Assembly: GCA_934561515.1 (NCBI GenBank)
Contig: CAKTGM010000001.1
Span: forward strand, 100,562-164,561
Length of the DNA: 64,000 nt
Source of the DNA: an uncultured Oscillospiraceae bacterium
GTDB lineage: Bacteria > Bacillota > Clostridia > Oscillospirales > Oscillospiraceae
Direction: 5' to 3'
The notes below the pieces were generated by a model. The model made no database searches. It saw only the letters and a program-made list of their open reading frames with translations, and was not told the DNA's origin. Position numbers and translations under genes: made by a program. Positions 15,969 to 24,213 of this stretch are shown here, in pieces (within the stretch, counting starts at the first letter, position 1; each line of letters opens with the position of its first letter).

Positions 15969-17735
15969 TTACTCCTCCTCGTGCGCCGTGACGGCGATGT
16001 GCAGCTCGTCGAGCTGCTTCTGCGTCACCTCGCCGGGGGCGCCCATCATGATGTCCTGCGCGTTCTTGTTCATGGGGAAGGGGATGATCTCGCGGATGGA
16101 ATCCTCGCCCGCGAGCAGCATCACCATGCGGTCCACGCCCGGGGCGATGCCCGCGTGCGGGGGCGCGCCGTAGCAGAAGGCGTTGTACATGGCGGGGAAC
16201 TTGGCCTTCACGTCCTCTTCACCGAGGCGGACAAGCTCGAAGGCCTTGATCATGATCTCGGGGTCGTGGTTACGCACCGCGCCGGAGCTAAGCTCCACGC
16301 CGTTGCAGACGAGGTCGTACTGGTCGGCGGTGATGCTCAGCGGGTCGATCTCGCCGCGCTCGGCCTTGAGCAGCACCTCGAGGCCGCCGGAGGGCATGGA
16401 GAACGGGTTGTGGCAGAACTCCAGCTCGCCGCTCTCATCGCCGATCTCGTACATCGGGAAGTCGACGATCCAGCAGAACTCGTAGCGCTCCTTGTCCATG
16501 TGGCCCTCGCAGGCGGGGCCGAAGGTCTTGATCATCACGCCGACAAGCTTGGTGGCCAGCTCGCCGCCCGCGACGAGCACGAGCGTGTTCGGCTCAAGCG
16601 GCAGGAGCTTCGCGGCTGCTTCCTTGTCGACAAACTTGGCAATGCCGCCGGCGAGCTCGCCCTTTTCGTCCACCTTGAACCAGTAGCCCTTCGCGCCCGC
16701 CTGCACCTCGCAGTCGGTGAGGAGCTTGTCGATCTGCTTGCGCGTGAGCGCGCAGTTCGAGATGGCGACGGCCTTGACGGTCTTGTCCGCAAGGACCTCG
16801 AAGGCGCTGCCGGCAAAGAGGGAGGAGACGTTCGTCGCGGTCAGGTCGATGCGAAGGTCCGGCTTGTCGCTGCCGTAGAGATCGAGCGCATCGAGATACC
16901 TGATGCGGCGGAAGGGGGGCTTGGAGGCGATATCATAGGTGCCGAACTTGGCGAAGACCGGAGGCAGCACGTCCTCGCAGATGGCGAAAACGTCCTCCTG
17001 CGTGGCAAACGCCATCTCCATATCGAGCTGGTAGAACTCGCCGGGGCTGCGGTCGCCGCGCGCGTCCTCATCACGGAAGCAGGGCGCGATCTGGAAATAA
17101 CGGTCGAAGCCGGAGGTCATCAGCAGCTGCTTGAACTGCTGCGGGGCCTGCGGCAGCGCGTAGAACTTGCCGGGGTGCTTGCGGGCGGGAACGAGATAGT
17201 CGCGCGCGCCCTCGGGGGAGGAGGCCGTCAGGATGGGGGTCGTGATCTCAAGGAAGTCGTGCTCCATCATGGCCTTGCGCAGCGCGGCGATGACGTTGCA
17301 GCGCAGGACGATGTTCTTCTTGACGGCGGGGTTGCGCAGGTCGAGATAGCGGTACTTGAGGCGCTGCGTCTCGTCGGCCTCGCGGCTGCGGTTGACCTCG
17401 AAGGGGAGGGAGTTGTAGCGGCAGCGGCCGAGCAGCTCGATCTTCTCGGGCACGACCTCAACATCGCCGGTGGGCTGGTTGGGGTTCTTGCTCGCGCGCT
17501 CGCGCACCGTGCCCTCAACGGAGATGGTGCTCTCTTTGTTGTAGCCCTTGATCTGGGCGAGCAGCTCGCTCGTCTCCACGACGATCTGCGTCGTGCCGTA
17601 GAAGTCGCGCAGGACAACGAAGGCAAGGCTGCCGCCGACTTCGCGCACGTTCTCCATCCAGCCGACGAGCTTGACGTGCTCGCCGGCGTGCTGCGCGCGA
17701 AGCTCGCCGCAGTTGTGTGTACGGGATTGCATCAT
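15969..17735 (-). CDS. aspS: Aspartate--tRNA ligase
   Basis: The 588-residue class II synthetase has the bacterial AspRS layout: an OB-fold anticodon domain (residues about 1-110, VKLVGWMENVREVGG), the class II core with motif 2 FRDEDARGDRSPGEFYQLD, an inserted GAD domain (about 300-420) and a C-terminal motif 3 region GIAPGVDRMVMLLAGEDSIREIIPFP. It charges tRNA-Asp. Whether it is discriminating or also serves tRNA-Asn cannot be settled here, and gatCAB is not in the window. It is the last gene of a long minus-strand run and ends at a shared terminator. Confidence 0.95.
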   Translation of the reverse strand: MMQSRTHNCGELRAQHAGEHVKLVGWMENVREVGGSLAFVVLRDFYGTTQIVVETSELLAQIKGYNKESTISVEGTVRERASKNPNQPTGDVEVVPEKIELLGRCRYNSLPFEVNRSREADETQRLKYRYLDLRNPAVKKNIVLRCNVIAALRKAMMEHDFLEITTPILTASSPEGARDYLVPARKHPGKFYALPQAPQQFKQLLMTSGFDRYFQIAPCFRDEDARGDRSPGEFYQLDMEMAFATQEDVFAICEDVLPPVFAKFGTYDIASKPPFRRIRYLDALDLYGSDKPDLRIDLTATNVSSLFAGSAFEVLADKTVKAVAISNCALTRKQIDKLLTDCEVQAGAKGYWFKVDEKGELAGGIAKFVDKEAAAKLLPLEPNTLVLVAGGELATKLVGVMIKTFGPACEGHMDKERYEFCWIVDFPMYEIGDESGELEFCHNPFSMPSGGLEVLLKAERGEIDPLSITADQYDLVCNGVELSSGAVRNHDPEIMIKAFELVRLGEEDVKAKFPAMYNAFCYGAPPHAGIAPGVDRMVMLLAGEDSIREIIPFPMNKNAQDIMMGAPGEVTQKQLDELHIAVTAHEEE

Positions 17736-17807
17736 GGTAAAACCACTCCTGTTAGTATATTATAAAATAAAAATTACAAAACGTATTCAAAAATCGCCCG
17801 TTTTTGC

Positions 17808-18224
17808 TCAGGTGGTGAAGGGCTTGGTCTTGGGGTTGACGATATCGCGCCAGTCGAGGTCGCCGCGGTCAAGACCCATGATGAGCATTTCGGCGGTGGC
17901 GATGTTGGTGGCGAAGGGAATGTTGTTCTGGTCGCAGAGCTTGGTGATATAGGTGAGGCTTTCGTTGTACTGGGGGTTGTTCGGGTCGCAGAAATAGAGG
18001 ACCATATCGATCTCATTGTAGGCGATGCGCGCGCCGATCTGCTCCGCGCCGCCGTGGATGCGCGCCATGAAGAGGTGAATGGGAAGGCCGCTCGCCTCGG
18101 TGACCATCTTGCCGGTCACGCTGGTGGCGCAGAGCGTGTGGCGGGACAGGATGCCGGCGTAAGCCGTACAGAACTGAACCATCAGTTCCTTCTTGTTGTC
18201 GTGTGCCATGAGGGCGATGTTCAT
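17808..18224 (-). CDS. MGS-fold protein related to methylglyoxal synthase, catalytic residues not conserved
   Basis: The 138-residue protein aligns along its whole length with methylglyoxal synthase: the MNIALMAHD start with the conserved His (H8), a TGK-type loop, IAYNEIDMVLYFCDP and NIPFATNIATAEMLI. The catalytic residues of the E. coli enzyme are not kept. The aspartate of GGDQQ (D71) is alanine here (GGAEQ, A60), and the HDPD segment carrying H98 and D101 reads QYNESL. The phosphate-loop SGP is ARI. It probably does not make methylglyoxal from dihydroxyacetone phosphate and may be a ligand-sensing MGS domain. It sits 72 bases before aspS and 125 after the MinD-like gene. Confidence 0.8.
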   Translation of the reverse strand: MNIALMAHDNKKELMVQFCTAYAGILSRHTLCATSVTGKMVTEASGLPIHLFMARIHGGAEQIGARIAYNEIDMVLYFCDPNNPQYNESLTYITKLCDQNNIPFATNIATAEMLIMGLDRGDLDWRDIVNPKTKPFTT

Positions 18225-18349
18225 AGTGTGTTACAGTCCTTTCTGGTGTGAAATTTTCTGTTTCGGGAGCCGCGCATCGGTTGACAAGGGCAAGCACGCT
18301 TTTGCGGAATAGACCGGGAAGAGCCGTGTTTGCCTTCGTGAACCGATGC

Positions 18350-19090
18350 TTAAAGCCGCATCAGGCGTACCCGCTCGCCGCAGAGACGGCGGGCGATGTT
18401 TTCGCAGGCGCAGATCGCGCCGGAGCGGTACTTGAGCGTGTAGCTGAGGCCGCGCCCCAGCGCGGCGGGGACGTTCTCATCCTCGGGGATGACGCCGAGC
18501 AGCGGAAGGCCCGCCGCGTCGATGGCATCGTCGATCGTGGTGTGCAGCGATTGCAGCAGCCGCCGCCGCACGCGGTTCACGACGAGGTGGAGATGGCCCG
18601 TGGGGAAGCGGTGCAGCTCCATCACGGTGCGCTGCGCGTCGCGCAGGCTCGATGGGTCGTTCGTTGTGACGACCACGGCGCGGTCGGCGCAGCAGGTGGC
18701 GAGGGCGAAGGCTTCGCCGATGCCCGCGGCGGCGTCGATGAGGCAGAAGTCGAAATAGCGGCGGATCTCGTCGATGAGGCGCTGCATCTCGCGCCGGCTC
18801 GGGAGGCGCGTGCCGAAGCTGACAGGCGCGGTGAGCAGGTAGAGATTGGGGTAGAGCGGGTGGCGCACCACGGCCTGCGCGAGCGTCGTGCGGCCGGAGA
18901 TGACGTCCGTAAAGTCCATGAGCGCGCGGTCGGATACGCCGAGGTAGAGGTCGAGGTTGCGCAGCCCGATGTCGCAGTCGAGCAGGAGCGTCTTTTTGCC
19001 GAGCTGCGAGAGCGCCATGCCGGTGAGCGTGGTGAATGAAGTTTTTCCCGTGCCGCCCTTACCGGACACGACGGCGATGACCTGAGACAA
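18350..19090 (-). CDS. MinD-like P-loop ATPase (MinD/ParA family)
   Basis: The 246-residue protein has the deviant Walker A SGKGGTGKTS near residue 10, the MinD-type LLLDCDIGLRNLDLYLG segment and CLIDAAAGIGEAF in place of the usual DSPAGIE. The canonical C-terminal amphipathic membrane-targeting helix of MinD is not evident; the protein ends RRLCGERVRLMRL. No minC or minE is nearby. It may be a MinD without a normal partner or a positioning ATPase of other function. It lies 24 bases after rsmG in the same run, close to parAB. Confidence 0.78.
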   Translation of the reverse strand: MSQVIAVVSGKGGTGKTSFTTLTGMALSQLGKKTLLLDCDIGLRNLDLYLGVSDRALMDFTDVISGRTTLAQAVVRHPLYPNLYLLTAPVSFGTRLPSRREMQRLIDEIRRYFDFCLIDAAAGIGEAFALATCCADRAVVVTTNDPSSLRDAQRTVMELHRFPTGHLHLVVNRVRRRLLQSLHTTIDDAIDAAGLPLLGVIPEDENVPAALGRGLSYTLKYRSGAICACENIARRLCGERVRLMRL

Positions 19091-19114
19091 GGCGCGTACC
19101 TCCTTTTTGTGCAG

Positions 19115-19810
19115 TTACAGCGGGGCTTTTTTGATCTTGGCGAAGGCGCGCGGATAGGCGCGCGGGGTGGGGGAGACCTTTTCAATGAGGACGAGGCGGT
19201 GGACAACATCGCTCGTGGGGATCTTGTAATCCTCGACCCTGACGATGCGGCCGCCGAGCGTTTTGATGGCGCTCTTCGCCGCCGTGATCTCCTCCTCGGT
19301 GTCGACGCTCTTCATGGCGGCGAACTGTCCGCCGACCTTGACGAGCGGCAGGCACAGCTCTGAGAGAACCGAGAGCTGCGCGACGGCGCGCGAGGTCGCA
19401 ACGTCGAACGTTTCGCGCTGCTGCGCGGCGAATTCCTCCGCCCGCGCGTGGACGCAGGAAACGCGCGAAAGGTGCAGTTCATCGCAGACCTCGCTGAGCC
19501 AGGTGACGCGCTTTCCGAGCGAGTCGAGCAGCGTCAGGTCGAAGTCATCCTCCAGAATGCGCAGCGGCATCCCGGGGAAGCCCGCGCCGGTGCCGACGTC
19601 GACGACCTTTTTCCCCTTGAGGGCGACAAATTGCAGGATCGCCGCGCTGTCGAGCAGGTGGAGCTGCGCGACAGCGTCGGGCTCTGTGATGGCGGTGAGG
19701 TTCATCACCTCGTTTTTTTCAAGCAGCAGGGAGGAGAAGCGCTCGAGCGTTTCCGCCCGGCTTGTGTCCAGCCCCAGCTCAGAAAGTCCATGCAAGAGAA
19801 GCTCGTTCAT
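19115..19810 (-). CDS. rsmG: 16S rRNA (guanine-527-N7)-methyltransferase
   Basis: The 231-residue SAM-dependent methyltransferase has NLTAITEPD near residue 36, the SAM motif VVDVGTGAGFPGMPL near 70 and DSLGKRVTWL, followed by the SRAVAQLSVLSELCLPLVKVGG region of GidB/RsmG. It methylates G527 of 16S rRNA. The ATG at 19810 overlaps the mscL stop (ATGA), so the pair is translationally coupled; a longer frame upstream would read through mscL. rsmG beside parAB is a hallmark of the origin region in many bacteria. Confidence 0.93.
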   Translation of the reverse strand: MNELLLHGLSELGLDTSRAETLERFSSLLLEKNEVMNLTAITEPDAVAQLHLLDSAAILQFVALKGKKVVDVGTGAGFPGMPLRILEDDFDLTLLDSLGKRVTWLSEVCDELHLSRVSCVHARAEEFAAQQRETFDVATSRAVAQLSVLSELCLPLVKVGGQFAAMKSVDTEEEITAAKSAIKTLGGRIVRVEDYKIPTSDVVHRLVLIEKVSPTPRAYPRAFAKIKKAPL

Positions 19811-20244
19811 TTGCTCTGCTCCTTCAAAAGGTCGCGGATCTCGGCGAGCAGCAGCTCTTCCTTCGTCGGCTCGGGCTCCTTTTCCGGCTCGGGCTCGGCG
19901 CTCTTCGTGAGCTTTTCGTGCATTTTGTTCACGGCCTTGACCATGCAGAACACGGCGAAGGCGATGATAATAAAGTCGAGAATGACGGCGATGAGATTGC
20001 CGTAGTTGACGGCGACCTCGGGCGTGACGACCTCCGCGCCCTCCGTGACGGCTTCCTTGAGTACCCACTTCCACGCGGAGAAGTCGACGCCGCCGGTCAG
20101 CATGGAGATGAGCGGCATGATGATGTCGCCCACGAGCGAGGTCGTGATCTTGCCGAACGCGCCGCCGATGACAACGCCGACGGCCATATCGAGCACGTTG
20201 CCGCGCATGGCAAAGGCCTTGAACTCTTCAAAAAACTTCTTCAT
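19807..20244 (-). CDS. mscL: Large-conductance mechanosensitive channel
   Basis: The 145-residue protein starts MKKFFEEFKAFAMRGNVLDMAVGVVIGGAFGKI, the invariant MscL N-terminal helix and first transmembrane segment. A periplasmic loop, a second transmembrane segment (LIAVILDFIIIAFAVFCMVKAVNK) and a cytoplasmic charged helix ELLLAEIRDLLKEQ follow. It forms a pentameric safety valve opened by membrane tension. A repeated Glu/Pro spacer (EPEPEKEPEPTKEE) lengthens the link to the C-terminal helix. It overlaps rsmG by four bases and lies 79 bases after serS. Confidence 0.95.
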   Translation of the reverse strand: MKKFFEEFKAFAMRGNVLDMAVGVVIGGAFGKITTSLVGDIIMPLISMLTGGVDFSAWKWVLKEAVTEGAEVVTPEVAVNYGNLIAVILDFIIIAFAVFCMVKAVNKMHEKLTKSAEPEPEKEPEPTKEELLLAEIRDLLKEQSK

Positions 20245-20323
20245 TCCGAAGACTCCTTTGGCGGGATTTGAGGAAATTACGACAACTAATCGTATAAAAA
20301 TGACGAATTATTACCAAATGGAA

Positions 20324-21628
20324 TTATTTTTTCGGCGTCAACACGGTCGTGCCGCCCATGTAGGGCTGGAGCACCGCGGGAATCAGCACGCTGCCGTCGG
20401 ATTGGAGATTGTTCTCGAGGAAGGCAATGAGCATACGCGGGGGCGCGACGACGGTGTTGTTGAGCGTGTGGGGCAGGTACATCCTGCCGTCCTCGCCCTT
20501 GACGCGGATCTTGAGGCGGCGGGCCTGCGCATCGCCGAGGTTGGAGCAGGAGCAGACCTCGAAGTACTTCTTCTGGCGCGGGGACCAGGCCTCGATGTCG
20601 CAGGACTTTACCTTGAGGTCGGCGAGGTCGCCGGAGCAGCACTCGAGCTGACGCACGGGGATATCCAGCGAGCGGAACAGCTCGACGCTCCACTTCCACA
20701 TCTTCTCGTACCATTCCTTGCTGTCCTCGGGCTTGCAGACGACGATCATCTCCTGTTTTTCGAACTGATGGATGCGGTACACGCCGCGCTCCTCGATGCC
20801 GTGGGAGCCCTTCTCCTTGCGAAAGCACGGGGAGTAGGAGGTGAGCGTCTGGGGGAGGGAGCTTTCGGGCAGGATCTCGCCGATGAAGCGGCCGACCATC
20901 GAATGCTCGCTCGTGCCGATGAGGTAGAGGTCCTCGCCCTCGATCTTGTACATCATGGCGTCCATGTCGTTCTGGCTCATCACGCCCTCGACCACGTTGC
21001 CGTGGATCATGAACGGCGGGATGCAGAAGGTGAAGCCCTTGTCGATCATAAAGTCGCGCGCGTAGGCGAGCACGGCCTCGTGGAGACGGGCAATGTCGCC
21101 GAGCAGGTAGTAGAAGCCCGCGCCGGAGACGCGGCCCGCCGCGTCCATGTCAACGCCGTCGAAGCTCTCCATGATCTGCGTGTGATAGGGGATGTCGAAT
21201 TCGGGCACCTTCGGCTCGCCGAAGCGCTCGACCTCGACGTTGCAGCTGTCGTCCGGGCCGATGGGGACGCTGGGGTCAATGATGTTCGGGATGAGGAGCA
21301 TGATCTTATGGATCTTCTGCTCGTACTCCTCCTCGAGCTTTTCAAGCTCGGCGAGACGGTCGGCGTTCTGCTTGACGGTCGCCTTGATCTTCTCGGCCTC
21401 TTCGAGCTTGCTCGGGTCCTTCTTCGCCTGACCCATCAGCATACCGATCTGCTTGGAGAGGGCGTTGCGGCTGGCGCGCAGCTCGCTCGCCTCGGTGATG
21501 GCGGCGCGGTTTGCAGCGTCCAGTGCAATGACTTCGTCAACGAGGGGGAGCTTTTCGTCCTGAAACTTCTTTTTGATGTTTTCCTTGACCAGTTCGGGAT
21601 TTTCCCGCAGGAATTTCATATCCAGCAT
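20324..21628 (-). CDS. serS: Serine--tRNA ligase
   Basis: The 434-residue class II synthetase has an N-terminal antiparallel coiled coil (residues about 30-100, charged heptads), then motif 2 region FRKEKGSHGIEERGVYRIHQFEKQEM and motif 3 region LNNTVVAPPRMLIAFLENN. Motif 3 differs from the commoner bacterial [20 protein letters not shown], so this belongs to a variant SerRS group rather than the E. coli/B. subtilis type. It charges tRNA-Ser. It follows the coiled-coil protein gene by 54 bases in the parA-parB run. Confidence 0.94.
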   Translation of the reverse strand: MLDMKFLRENPELVKENIKKKFQDEKLPLVDEVIALDAANRAAITEASELRASRNALSKQIGMLMGQAKKDPSKLEEAEKIKATVKQNADRLAELEKLEEEYEQKIHKIMLLIPNIIDPSVPIGPDDSCNVEVERFGEPKVPEFDIPYHTQIMESFDGVDMDAAGRVSGAGFYYLLGDIARLHEAVLAYARDFMIDKGFTFCIPPFMIHGNVVEGVMSQNDMDAMMYKIEGEDLYLIGTSEHSMVGRFIGEILPESSLPQTLTSYSPCFRKEKGSHGIEERGVYRIHQFEKQEMIVVCKPEDSKEWYEKMWKWSVELFRSLDIPVRQLECCSGDLADLKVKSCDIEAWSPRQKKYFEVCSCSNLGDAQARRLKIRVKGEDGRMYLPHTLNNTVVAPPRMLIAFLENNLQSDGSVLIPAVLQPYMGGTTVLTPKK

Positions 21629-21682
21629 TGTGATTTACCTCGCTATCCTTCTAAAGTGGGCGGCAGGCTGCCGCGTTTGTTC

Positions 21683-22243
21683 TCAGTTCACGCCGTTCGG
21701 GAAAAGCTCTTCCACGATGGCCTTATAGCGCGCGGCGGGGGAGGGGGCGTCGTCGCCGGTGATGGAGGTGCGCAGCGCCTCCGTGGGGAGGAATTCGGCA
21801 GCGCCGTCCTTCTCAAAGGCGCGGATGTTCTCCTTCGCCTCGTCCATGTTCTTGGCGCGGCAGTCGTTTTCGATCTCGATGAGCCAGTCGAGCGCGCGCA
21901 GCTGTTCGCTCTTGCGCTCAACGGTCTCGCTGAGGGCGTCCCTGTCGTCTTCCGCCTCGGCGAGCTGGGCTTCCAGCTCCCTGACGCGCGCCTCGAGGGA
22001 GTCGTTTTCCTCGAGCGTGCTTTGCAGGGCGTGGTTGCCGCTCTTGATCTCGTCGCGGATGGCCTGACTGCTGCGCTGATTCATGAGAAAGGTCCATAAG
22101 ATCAGCAGAAATGCCACGCTGAAGAGCACGGCAACATAGGTGTAGACCTTTTTCATGCGTTCGCGCTCGGTGGTGGGCTTTTCCTCCTTCGGTGCGCTCT
22201 CCTTGTTCGGGTCCTTGGGATGCTCGTGGACAAAGTCCGTCAT
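21683..22243 (-). CDS. Single-pass membrane protein with coiled coil, unrecognised, coupled to parB
   Basis: I do not recognise a family. The 186-residue protein has a charged cytoplasmic N-terminus (about 34 residues), one transmembrane helix (VYTYVAVLFSVAFLLILWTFL, residues about 35-55), a coiled coil rich in Glu/Leu heptads (about 65-120) and a small C-terminal domain ending PAARYKAIVEELFPNGVN. Its start overlaps the parB stop (ATGA), so it is probably translated with ParB. The topology is like septal or envelope scaffold proteins; a link between segregation and the envelope is possible but unproven. Confidence 0.8.
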   Translation of the reverse strand: MTDFVHEHPKDPNKESAPKEEKPTTERERMKKVYTYVAVLFSVAFLLILWTFLMNQRSSQAIRDEIKSGNHALQSTLEENDSLEARVRELEAQLAEAEDDRDALSETVERKSEQLRALDWLIEIENDCRAKNMDEAKENIRAFEKDGAAEFLPTEALRTSITGDDAPSPAARYKAIVEELFPNGVN

Positions 22244-23130
22244 GCCTCATCGCCTCCGTTCTTTCTGCGTTTGATGGCGGCGAGCGCTTCGAGCAGGTCG
22301 TTCAGATCGTCCATGCCGTAGTAGTCCAGCTCGATGCGCCCCTTCTTCTTGCCCGAAACGATGCGGCAGGTGCGGCCGATCTTGTCGCTCAGCTCCTGCG
22401 CGGCGAGGCGGCCGTAGCTTTCGGCCATGATCTCCTCGTTCGTGCGCTTTTTCTCTTCCTTCGTGCTGCTAAGGCGCTTGGCGAGGGCTTCGGTCTGGCG
22501 GACGCTCAGCCCCTGCGCGGCGATGAGCTTCGCCCCTTCGAGCTGGAGCTCTGCCTTGAGCGGCAGCAGCGCGCGGGCGTGGCCGCCGGAAAGGACGCCA
22601 TTTTGCAGCATTTCGCGCACCTCGGGGCAGAGGCCCAGCAGCCGCAGGCTGTTTGCCACGGCGGAGCGGGACTTGCCCACGCGCTCAGCGGCCTCCTCCT
22701 GCGTGAGCTGGTAGCTGTCCATCAGCGTTTTGTAGCCCTCGGCCTCTTCGATGGGGTCGAGGTCCTCGCGCTGTAAATTCTCAATGAGCGAAAGCTCGGT
22801 CATCTTGCGGTCGTCCGCCTCGATGACGATGGCGGGGACCTCGTGCAGACCCGCGATGCGCGCGGCGCGCCAGCGGCGCTCGCCGGCGATGATCTGATAG
22901 TAGCCGGAGGAAAGGCGGCGGACCGTCAGCGGCTGGATGATGCCGTGCTCGCGGATGGAATCGGCGAGATCCTGCAAGGCGTCTTCGTCAAAATGGTGGC
23001 GCGGCTGGTTGGCATAGGGCTCGATCTTTGAAACGGGGAGGTAGAGGCTGTCGGACGTGTCGGTTTGCAGGGCGGCGTCGCCCAGCAGCGCGCCCAGACC
23101 CTTGCCGAGCCCGCGGTTTGCGTTTGCCAT
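22240..23130 (-). CDS. parB: Chromosome-partitioning protein ParB/Spo0J
   Basis: The 296-residue protein begins RGLGKGLGALLG, the ParA-stimulating N-terminal tip. A ParB N-terminal domain follows (IEPYANQPRHHFDEDAL, then the CTP-binding GERRWRAAR and ENLQREDLDPIEEA near residues 80-125), then a helix-turn-helix that reads parS (TQEEAAERVGKSRSAVANSLRLL) and a C-terminal dimer domain. It loads at parS as a CTP-dependent clamp. It sits 62 bases after parA, and two perfect parS sites are within 1.1 kb. Confidence 0.95.
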   Translation of the reverse strand: MANANRGLGKGLGALLGDAALQTDTSDSLYLPVSKIEPYANQPRHHFDEDALQDLADSIREHGIIQPLTVRRLSSGYYQIIAGERRWRAARIAGLHEVPAIVIEADDRKMTELSLIENLQREDLDPIEEAEGYKTLMDSYQLTQEEAAERVGKSRSAVANSLRLLGLCPEVREMLQNGVLSGGHARALLPLKAELQLEGAKLIAAQGLSVRQTEALAKRLSSTKEEKKRTNEEIMAESYGRLAAQELSDKIGRTCRIVSGKKKGRIELDYYGMDDLNDLLEALAAIKRRKNGGDEA

Positions 23131-23192
23131 AGGGGAACATCTCCTTTCTGCGGGGGTGAAACGGGCGAAAGCGCCCGTTATATTTTAATGTA

Positions 23193-23948
<756 letters not shown>

Positions 23949-23999
23949 AAGAACACCTACCTTAGTTCCGGACACAAAGTACCATTTTCATTCTTGCTT

Positions 24000-24027
24000 A
24001 GTATAACACAAACCCGTTCGATTTCAA
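24000..24027 (-). promoter_or_regulatory. Promoter of the parA-parB run
   Basis: On the minus strand TTGAAA (24027-24022), 16 bases, TATACT (24005-24000) lies between parS1 and parA. Confidence 0.6.
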
Positions 24028-24053
24028 CAGAAAACGAGCAATTTTACGAAATT

Positions 24054-24069
24054 TGTTTCACGTGAAACA
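24054..24069. promoter_or_regulatory. parS: parS site 1
   Basis: TGTTTCACGTGAAACA is a perfect match to the bacterial parS consensus. It lies about 105 bases upstream of parA and is the expected loading site for ParB. Confidence 0.93.
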
Positions 24070-24146
24070 TGACAAGGCGCAGCCCTTTACGTCTCCTTTG
24101 GGCGTGAATGCGCCTGATCGCAAGGATATGGGGGACGGGACGCGAA

Positions 24147-24184
24147 AACGCCATGGTAAAGGCCGATGCCTTTACCATGGCGTT
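24147..24184 (-). terminator. Long inverted repeat between the two parS sites, terminator of the GH13 gene
   Basis: The perfect 17-base arms (24147-24163 and 24168-24184) have a 4-base loop. On the minus strand they are followed by TTTTC, so the repeat probably ends the glycosidase transcript before it enters parA. Confidence 0.65.
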
Positions 24185-24192
24185 CAAAACAG

Positions 24193-24208
24193 TGTTTCAC
24201 GTGAAACA
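24193..24208. promoter_or_regulatory. parS: parS site 2
   Basis: This is a second perfect TGTTTCACGTGAAACA, 139 bases from the first and just after the glycosidase stop codon. Confidence 0.93.
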
Positions 24209-24213
24209 AAGGC

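Noticed and set aside
23949..23975. GTG start for parA at 23975
   Set aside because: There is no ribosome-binding site, and the added residues are not seen in Soj proteins; the TTG at 23948 has AAGGTAGGTG before it.
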